Positions 56,096 through 64,000 of a stretch of DNA of 64,000 nt are shown here, one piece after another; position 1 is the first letter of the stretch, and every line of letters begins with the position of its first letter. Origin of the DNA: Atrichornis clamosus (Eukaryota > Chordata > Aves > Passeriformes > Menuridae). The translations under genes were made by a program, and so were the position numbers. The DNA is taken from the NCBI GenBank assembly GCA_013400975.1, contig WBMZ01009340.1, positions 1 to 64,000 on the forward strand, in the 5' to 3' direction. The notes under the pieces are model-generated. The model was not told the DNA's origin. It saw nothing but the letters and a program-made list of their open reading frames with translations, and ran no database searches.

Positions 56096-57556
56096 TGTGT
56101 TTTACTTATGGAAGTGGTGATGGACTCTCCTACAGGGAGAGAATGTTGGTTAATTAAGCTGCATCTCAGTCAATGACAGGAATTAAGACCAAAACAGGAT
56201 GTTTGCCCTCTCTCTTTTATTAACTTACTTGGGCAGCAGCTGGATGATTCATAACCTTTCTGAGGCACAAAGATCCTGTGGTCACGTAGCCTCCAGAGCT
56301 GCAGAGCCTGGAGCTCACACACTCACACCCCTGCTCTGGCACTGTGGCCCATTTTCTGCATATTTGTACCCCAAAATTTAATTTGAAACCATTAGCAACA
56401 GATGGGCTTTAAACTGGAGTGATAAGAGACAACAGGGGTAGTAAATCCTGCCATGAGTCATGGAAGCTGTGTCCCCCATTTTTCATCTGCACACTGGGTC
56501 CCTTCCACTTCTAAATCCTCTCCTCCTGAACTGGGAGGCTTTTGGAGCAGAGAATATCTCTTGGAAACTTTTGGAAACATCCCTAGAAGCCCTGCATGGA
56601 GAAAAGGAGTAACTCAGGTCACCCAAAAGATAATGACAGTGAAAGGGAGGGCTGAACTTGATAGACAACAAGACAGATTTTCAAAAGTAAGCAACTGAAT
56701 CATGAGCTCATTCTTGCTGTGACAAACCCACAGTGTGTGGGTGTGGGGGCTCGTGCTGCCAACCCCAGGGTGGTCACAATTTCCCTTCTGGCCTTCAAAG
56801 CTGTTAATGAATTCCTGCTCTCCCATGGCCCACCTTCTGTTTATTTACCAGGGCATTCTGCCTTGCTTTTCCCACTGGGCATTTAGGTGCCCAGACGTTG
56901 GCAAGACATCCCAAATTAATAAATTTCTCTGCACCTATAAATAACAGTGCTGGGTTATCTGGGAAAGGGACATCTCCACACTGATCAGATGCTTAGGCTT
57001 TAGGAGAACATTGTGCATCATATAGACATAGATAGAGATAAATATCACACACAATTTCCTCCAATGAATGTGAAGCCAGGGAAGGGTAATTTAGCTACAT
57101 TAAGTAAGTCTTATTTCCCAGGAATGGATTTTCTGTGGCTGCACCTTGAGCTTTCACTGGCATCCAAAACGTAGCTGCTGTCTCCTCTTCCCAAGCTCAA
57201 CCAGGAGCCAAATGCTTCAATCTACACCATATGGTCTCTTTTAGATTTTGCTTCTGGACAGAAGTCAGGTCCCTGGTGCTCCCCCTCCAAGTGGACCAGA
57301 CAAGCCTGGAGCTGACAGGAGCTGTGCAGCAGGGCTGTGTTCCCAGAGGAGCTGCAGGAGATTTAATTTTCCTCCCAAGGGTGTCTTGGCCCTGAGAGGG
57401 ATGAGACAGCTCGTTTTTCACTTAGAGCAGGGCTAGCACCAGACGTGCACCAGGAACAGCGGGCTGGGGGCTCTGAGCAACTCCTTGGATGCACGGGAAT
57501 TTCTCCTCCCATCGTTGACAAAAGACTGCACTGCTGAAATGTGCGGTGCCTTCACT
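56096..57556. other. Unique intronic sequence, no gene recognised
   Basis: AT-rich unique sequence, including an ATAGA-type run at 57018-57045. No exon or RNA gene was supported. Confidence 0.45.
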
Positions 57557-57652
57557 GCCCGGAGAGGCTGTGGACTCCCCGGACCTGGAGGTGTCCAGGG
57601 CCGGGCTGGACAGGGCCTGGAGCACCCTGGGACAGTGGAAGGTGTCCCTGCT
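57557..57652 (+). mobile_element. CR1 LINE fragment, truncated at both ends
   Basis: CCCGGAGAGGCTGTGGACTC, CCTGGAGGTGTCCAGGGCCG, GGCTGGACAGGGCCTGGAGC and CACCCTGGGACAGTGGAAGG run in sense order. The match ends at GTGTCCCTG, so the final 60-70 bases of a normal CR1 end are absent. Confidence 0.95.
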
Positions 57653-59007
57653 GCTGTCAGAAGCAGCACAGCCCTGTGTGAGCTGCCCTGGGTCTGGGAC
57701 CATCACTTTCTGTTCCTGCCTCTGCACCCCCCAGCTCTCTCTGCCCAATATCGGGACACATCCTTTCCTTTTTTCCTGCCCTACTTTTTAAGGGATCCCA
57801 CACCCATTAGTTTCTCATCAGGGGTCAGAGTGCTCCTAATCAGCCCTCTGAGATCGTTTAGGTACCAATGAATGCTGAGTCATTTTGTTTCAATCATTCC
57901 TGACAGAATCCTCAGCTGGGGTCTAAACACTCCTCACTGAGTCCTGCCCCAAGGTGCCGACAGTTAGGTCTGTCTGGGAAATGTCCCAAATGCTTTTTAG
58001 GTGTAACTCCCTGGGTTCCAAACCCATAAACTCTGGAAGTGAAAACGCTGGAAGCTTTGCAACTGGTGCTAAAACCATCTGGCTCCCTGTTCCCTTCCCC
58101 TGCACAAGTTGCTTTAGAACGAGCCTGGGTGAATGTGCAGGGGCTCTGCCAACACATTCGTTTTGCAATTCAGCCATATCAAACAAGTTAGTTGGGAGTG
58201 AAAAAACGGTGGTGAATGTGCAAACACGTGGCCCCAGGACTCCAGACTCATCTGTTCCTTTGCAAGCACCACTGAGCTCCGGGGCTTGAAGGGAAGATTT
58301 GAAGAATGGCAATGAGGTCATTTTTACAGATATTCACAGACTGCTCTTCAATGTTTGATGAGCAGCATGGGCCTCTTGGTGGAAAATGACTACAGAGTTT
58401 GATGGGGTTCTTTAGTTTGCTTTAATTTTTATTTTTTCCAGACTCGTGGGGTGTTTGGAGAGCTGGTTTTGGCTTTCTCCACGAGAGCAGGACTGTGTGA
58501 TCCAGGTCTGTCCTGGCCTTGCTCTTCGTGGCGGTGTCTGAAGTGCTGAGTGATCACACCCAGCCTGCCCAGGAGTGCTGCAAGTGTTCAGCAAAGTGAT
58601 CAGATGCCTTTAGCATCTCCAGTGGAGAGTTCATCTCTTGCCTTCTCCATGATTCAGTAAAAGTACCCTCGCATCAAATATTTATGAAACACAAATGAAG
58701 ATTTAGGCCCTCAACTCTCGGGCTGCAAATGCTGCGTTTATGGCACTGAGGATGTTCTGCTGTGCTGGGACTCTGCTCCTCCAGGGCACCGGGGGCTGCT
58801 GGAGCCAGGCAGGGCTGGCACACGGCCCTGCTCACTCCTCCTGCCTTTCCCTCAGCGCTACCCAGGGCACAATGATGTATTTGGCATTTTCAGAAAAGCC
58901 TCCTGGCTTCCTGCTGGACAGAAGAGTGGCGGTGACCCAAGCGGGGGCCAGTCCTGCAGTGCCACCAGCCAGGGGTGAAAGGGGGAGATGCTGCTTCCTG
59001 CCCTGGT
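57653..59007. other. Unique intronic sequence, no gene recognised
   Basis: Mixed composition, with no recognised exon, RNA gene or repeat. Confidence 0.45.
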
Positions 59008-59100
59008 GTCTCCTCCAGGCTGGACCCCCCATCTCTCTCAGCCTTTCCTCACAGCAGAGGTGATCCTCCCTCTCATCCCCTTTCTGCTTCTTCCCTTTGT
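59008..59100 (-). mobile_element. CR1 LINE fragment (internal part)
   Basis: TCTCCTCCAGGCTGGACCCC, ATCTCTCTCAGCCTTTCCTC and ACAGCAGAGGTGATCCTCC match the antisense CR1 body around the 'ctctcagcctgtcctcacag' motif. Similarity fades after about 59100. Confidence 0.78.
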
Positions 59101-62100
59101 ATCTGCCAGCACCTCCTCCTTTCCCAAAGACCTAACTTGGGAGTTCTGCTGCCTTCATCTCCCTCCATCCCAGACTGCTTCCCTGTGGCTGGGGAGTTCC
59201 TAATTGTGTTCCCAGGGAGCTCAGGGGTTCCTGAGGGCTGTGAACATCCCATGGACCACCTTCCCTGCGCCGGAGGTTTCACCTTCTGACGCAGGCTGGG
59301 AGTGGGCCCTGGCAGCAGGACTGCAGGAAAACACTGTTCTCCGGCTGGGGGAAGCTCTGCTCCCTGTTATTTGGAGTTCTCCAGGTTTCTTTCATTATAC
59401 CCGGGTTTTATTCTGGTTGGCAAACACTTGTTCTGCACAAAGTGCCATTCAATCCAGAGTCTTAACCTGAGCCCTGCTGGGTTCCAAATTGACAAAACTC
59501 TACCTGGCTATTAGTGAGGCACATGATCCAGCAGCTAAATATAGAACGGACAAAGCTCTCCCTGAAATTGTGCCAGCACGGGGATGAAATCAGTGCCATT
59601 TCCTACACAGCTCCTTGACAGGCGTTTGCTGGAAGAGCCTTCTCCAAGCCTGCCCTGATCTCAAGATACTTCTGGATTCCTTCAGGAGGCACAGAGCCAC
59701 CAGTGCCCAATGCAGAGCTGACCCCTCTCTGGAACAGCCCCTTCTCCCTCTCTCCAGGGCTCTCAGGTGTGATCCCACAGGAGTCCCAGTGCTGAGACGT
59801 GCAGTGTGCAGCTGGGGTTGGTATTTACTCTTAAATTAGATTGTTTCCTTGTGTACTCTTTAGTGAAGGTATTTGCTTCTCTCTGGTAAGGCACAGTATC
59901 CTTTTGGCATTTCAGAAAAGGTGGGCAGGATGAATTATTCATTTTAAAAGTGTGTGACATTATGATGGAGCTTCAGCAAAGTACATTTAAACATTACAAA
60001 ATAGGATGAATCAGTTTAAACTCATCTGAGCTTATCATATATCAGATAAAATGACTGATATAAAGGCTAAAAAGGAAGAAAAAAGCTCTTCTCAAACCAT
60101 TTCTAAATTAGACTCCAAAACCACACCAAATATAACAGAGGGTTTATTTTCGGATCTTTTAATGCCAAGAGGTTTAGGGGAAATTGATGACAATACAGGG
60201 TTAAACCCCTCTTTGCTAAAAAGCCATACAACTGTTAGAGCTGTGCTGAGGAGCATCCCTGGAGGCAGGAAGGGCCGGGTGGGGACAGACCCCTGGGGCT
60301 GGTGGCTCACGGGGCACCTGAGAATGCAGAGTCCTCGGGAGGACTCAAGAGCAGAGAACAGAAGAGGCTCTGGTCAAAGCCTAAGGGATAAGGTGGCAAA
60401 AGGCAGCAGAAAGAATCTCGGGGAGGAGCCTCAGGAGCCTCCTCAGGCTCGAGTCTGCTCCGGCTCCTTTGTTCTAAGTGGTGTTTTTTTCTGGAAACAC
60501 AAATATTAGAGGTTTTCTGTATCCCTCTGCAAAACCTTCTTCCTTTAGATCCTTCTTAAAGAAGGATCCTTTGACCTGCAAAATGAAGGTCTTGAAGTAA
60601 CAAAACATGGGGAATAGGATGTTTAGACTCAAAATTTATACAGCCCTCATTATTTTTATGAAAATCGTGTCTTAAAAAGTCAAATCCTGGGGGGAAATCC
60701 TCTCTAAGCAGAGCTTTAAGCAGAATTCTTGCTTGTCCTTACGGTTTAAGTCTTGCTCTGTTGGTGATCATTGCTGTGCTTCCTTCCAGGGCATCAGGAT
60801 GCCCCAGGGCTGTTGTTGTGCTCGCTCCCATCTGGACTGAGCACAGCAGGAGTTTCCTTGTGGAGGCTCCTGCTGGGACCTGGCTGCTGGTGTGGTTCTG
60901 TATCCCAGTGCCTCCCTGTTCCAGGCTGCAGTTCAGCTGGAGCCTTCCTGCACATTTTTTTTCACTTTGATTTCCCATGATGCTAAAATTCCAAGGCTCT
61001 TGCCAGGCTGCTCCATCACCTCTGCTTCCCTGTCCGTGCCAGATGAGGAACAGCAGCTGGAACACCTGCCTTCCCCAGGCACTGCCCCTGCACACTCCCC
61101 TTCCTTTCTCTGTGCTGCTTTAGTCTATCCAAATATTTATTCCATGCCCACTTTTTTTTTACTTTTCAAACAACCAAGATCTTTCTGACCTTAAAATCCT
61201 TTCCCCAGCAATAGTTCCTGCAGGAATTACACAGATGCTGCAGCAAGCACTCAAACATGTGCTTTTGGTTTCCCACACAATTAATGTTGTTGTTCTGCTT
61301 TACCAAAATCCCCTGGAAAACTCCCTCAGAGCTCCCTGATGATAGATTTAAGCCCAAGATCTGGCTCCCTGTGATCATTAGGATGGGGGGAACATAAACA
61401 CAGGCACCCTCATGGGCAGTCGCTCCAAAAATCTGCCCAGTTCAGCATCCTGTCACTCTCAGTGACAAATGGGAATTGCTCCTGCAAAAGAGACCCAGAG
61501 CAAGTGGAAAAGCTGCCACCGAGGCCATTTCTCTATGAATTCAAAAGAATTACAACCTTTTCTAAATTCACGTTGGCTTATTTTGACAACAGCTCCTGGT
61601 TTTGATAGAAATGTTGGTTCTTTCGGAAAAGGCAGCTGAACTCGTGCTCCCAGGGATGTGTGGTGGCACTGAATCCCAGGTTAATCACGGGAAGATGCAG
61701 CCCTTGATTTGTTTGTTGAATTTGTCACCTTGATTCGAAGCCTCTCAGCCCCCTCCCCTCTGGTGTCTCCAAGACCAGTGGGAATTCCACGTTCCTCATC
61801 CCTTTCCCCCTCATTCCAGATGCACTTCCTAAGCACATGGCAGCGCTGCAGCCCAATCACATCTGGAATTCAGTAATTGCATTCTGCCAAGCTAAATTTC
61901 CTTGCAATTCCGATTGGATGCAGTGTTACTCATTAGGTGAGGTCCTCATCTGTGCCGTGTTGCTGTGCAACAACTGCTGCAATTAATCCCCCGGGTCAGG
62001 GAACTCAGAGACTGCTCCTGCATGTTTGGAATTTGTACAGCTGTAATGGGCCTTTTTCAAGGAATATTACTTAATATTTAATAACAGTGATACTAATGGA

Positions 62101-64000
62101 CTCTGCATTTGCTCCAATTAAACACTTGGAAGAGTGGATTGTGTAAACTCTGCCTTCAGCTGCCGGAGTGTGGCACTTCTGGAGAGACTTTGTACTTGAG
62201 GACGTGAATAGGAAAGTAGGGTAATACGATTCCCGAGCAATTATCATTGCATCCACACACTGTAGCTGCTGAAAGCATTTATCATAATTAATGGAACCAC
62301 ACTGATTATCAAAGGGTGTTTGGATAATGATTGATTTGTCACTTGTAAAGCCGTGCAGGACATCAGAGCACAAATTACACTGATTTACTGTAAGAGTTAT
62401 GTGCTTTCAAGTGAAGCCATTCCTTAGGGGGGTACCTGGGGCTCTGCTGCTCATTCCTTGCTCTCTGGGTCCCTCAGAATCATTTCTCTGTGATAAAACA
62501 GAATTAGGAGAATTACTGCTAGGAGAGGGCTTGAATGAAGGGACAGAACTGCCAGGGATGCTCCACGTCTCACAACAAACAGGAGAAACACAAATTGCAT
62601 TTGGCTGTACCGAGAGCCCCAGAAGGGCCTGAAGCCCCCAGGCAGTTTTCCACCATCACCTTCCATTATTGCCTTTCCTATTTTTAGTTGAATTTCCAGG
62701 TTTTCCCAAGACAATTCTTTGCAGCCATTCAACATTTCCCCCATGTCAGAGGGAAGGATGGCTTTACATGGTGTTGCCATGGAAACGCCTGCTGGATACG
62801 GGATGGAGATGGGTGAGGGAAGGAAACGCTCAAGAGCCAAGGGGCAGCAGCCCCACCAGGTTTCTCTCCTCACCAGGGAGCCCAGGTTTTTCCCGGATTT
62901 ATTTGCACAGTTCAGAACTTTGTGTCAGAACCAGGGAATTTGGCACACTGCAGTAATGGAAAAAAGGACAAATGTTATCCCTGGCAATTTCCTTGCCCCT
63001 CCAAAGTCAGTGTCTGATTGTTTTCATGGAAATCTCTCCCAGCCCACTGCAGCCCTTCCCCTTTCCTCAGGCACTGATGCTCTGTGCACAGAGCAGGGCT
63101 TGTTGCTCGTGGGTTGTCTTGGCAACCTGTGATGTCCAGAGAGTGGCCAAAGCCACGTGCAGTGATTTCCTAGGGGAATTCTGTGCTCCCAGCCCTTTGC
63201 TAGAAGACATTTTTTGGGAGAAGAATTAACATAAGTTATCACAGTGACTGCACATGAGGGATATTTTTAATTTTGAGTGTGCACATTTTGCATTCCTGAC
63301 TCCAAAAGCGAAGCGAAGCTCCTCCATCTGACAGCCTCATCCAGGGCTTGCTCGAGTCAACAGGACTCTGTTTTCCCCAGTGCTCTTTGGCTCGAGCTTT
63401 GCCATAAAAGCTTTCAGATCAAAGCACTCGTTGTGCAGAAAGTCAGACAGGTATAAAGAGCATCTGTTGTGTTGAGTCATTTGAGATTGTGCCATGCCTT
63501 GCACCACTTGTGGGTAAGCTCTCAGCTTTCTGCTGTGTACACACCACTTTAAACTACGCTTAATGTCTGCCTCTCTGGTTTTCAGCAGAGGGGAAAACGT
63601 TGCCTGAGTTTGTGCTTCAGAGAGGCTGTGGGAGTGCAAGTGCTGGGAACAGGGCAGAGAGTTTAAGGAGGGTTTTAAGGTGACAAATTCCCTATTCAGT
63701 GCTTCTGCAGCCTTTGCAGGACAGCCAGATGTCAGTGAAGAGATCAAAAGCCACTGGGTAATTGTGAGGGATATGTCCATGGATGGTGGCTGGCCAGTTA
63801 CAGCGACGACTTCAGACAGCTACAAGTCTCAGATGCCTCCAGACCCGTCTTTCTGAGCTCGGGTCTGTGTGGTTTCACAGTTTTCTCTCATCATATTCAG
63901 AAATTTAAATGTGCAATATTTGGGTAGAAGGGCTGACCTGCTGTGAGACAGTGGCCAGAGCAGGATGGGGAGATGTGAATCCCCCTGGGGCTGGAGCAGC
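59101..64000. other. Unique intronic sequence to the right edge
   Basis: No CR1, tandem array or exon was recognised in these 4.9 kb. A 152-codon open frame at 60051-60509 has no family resemblance and is not called as a gene. A 10-bp inverted repeat with a one-base centre lies at 60548-60568. The long Kv4 exon with the N-terminus and pore helix is not reached. Confidence 0.5.
60548..60568. repeat. Perfect 10-bp inverted repeat
   Basis: GATCCTTCTT at 60548-60557 and its exact reverse complement AAGAAGGATC at 60559-60568 are separated by a single A. A one-base centre is too tight for an RNA hairpin loop without opening the inner pairs. The arms could extrude as a cruciform or be a palindromic protein site; no function is implied. 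Confidence 0.9.

Noticed and set aside
60252..60290. Possible CR1 block beginning GCATCCCTGGAGGCAGG
   Set aside because: Only about ten bases match the 'catccctggagg' motif, and the following sequence departs at once.

Overview
This window looks like vertebrate, bird nuclear DNA, most probably from a songbird. About two dozen truncated CR1 LINE copies are scattered on both strands. Several match the CR1 3' end style that is abundant in passerine genomes, with ordinary mismatches and small gaps. Nothing suggests bacterial, plasmid or viral DNA: there are no dense open reading frames, operons or RNA genes.

Only one protein-coding segment can be supported. It is a 163-bp internal exon on the minus strand at 13808-13970, with a canonical acceptor and donor. 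It encodes the end of the K+ selectivity filter, the outer mouth, the S6 helix with its PVPVIV gate and the first cytoplasmic residues of a Shal-type (Kv4) voltage-gated potassium channel. Kv4.2 and Kv4.3 are identical here, so the exon cannot separate them. High third-position GC (47 of 54 codons) and the GC-rich, repeat-rich surroundings fit KCND3, a microchromosome gene in birds, better than KCND2. That choice is an inference.

The rest of the window is read as intron of this gene. Because the gene runs on the minus strand, 13971-64000 is part of the preceding intron (over 50 kb, its 5' exon lies beyond the right edge). Positions 1-13807 are part of the following intron (over 13.8 kb, its next exon lies beyond the left edge). 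These introns hold CR1 fragments and five short tandem arrays: a (GGGACA)n G-quadruplex array at 6131, a 32-bp minisatellite at 6502, an 18-bp C-rich VNTR with one N at 20501, a 12/15-bp array at 32638 and a 13/7-bp array at 54990. They also hold three CpG-rich patches (6857-7017, 17726-18010, 27500-27895), with further GC-rich sequence at the left edge. The remaining unique, often AT-rich sequence contains no gene I can recognise.

No previously undescribed gene system was found. The observations most worth checking are the CpG island embedded next to a CR1 copy, the cluster of G-quadruplex, minisatellite and CpG patch within 0.9 kb, the unresolved VNTR, and the exon boundary that splits the channel's selectivity filter.
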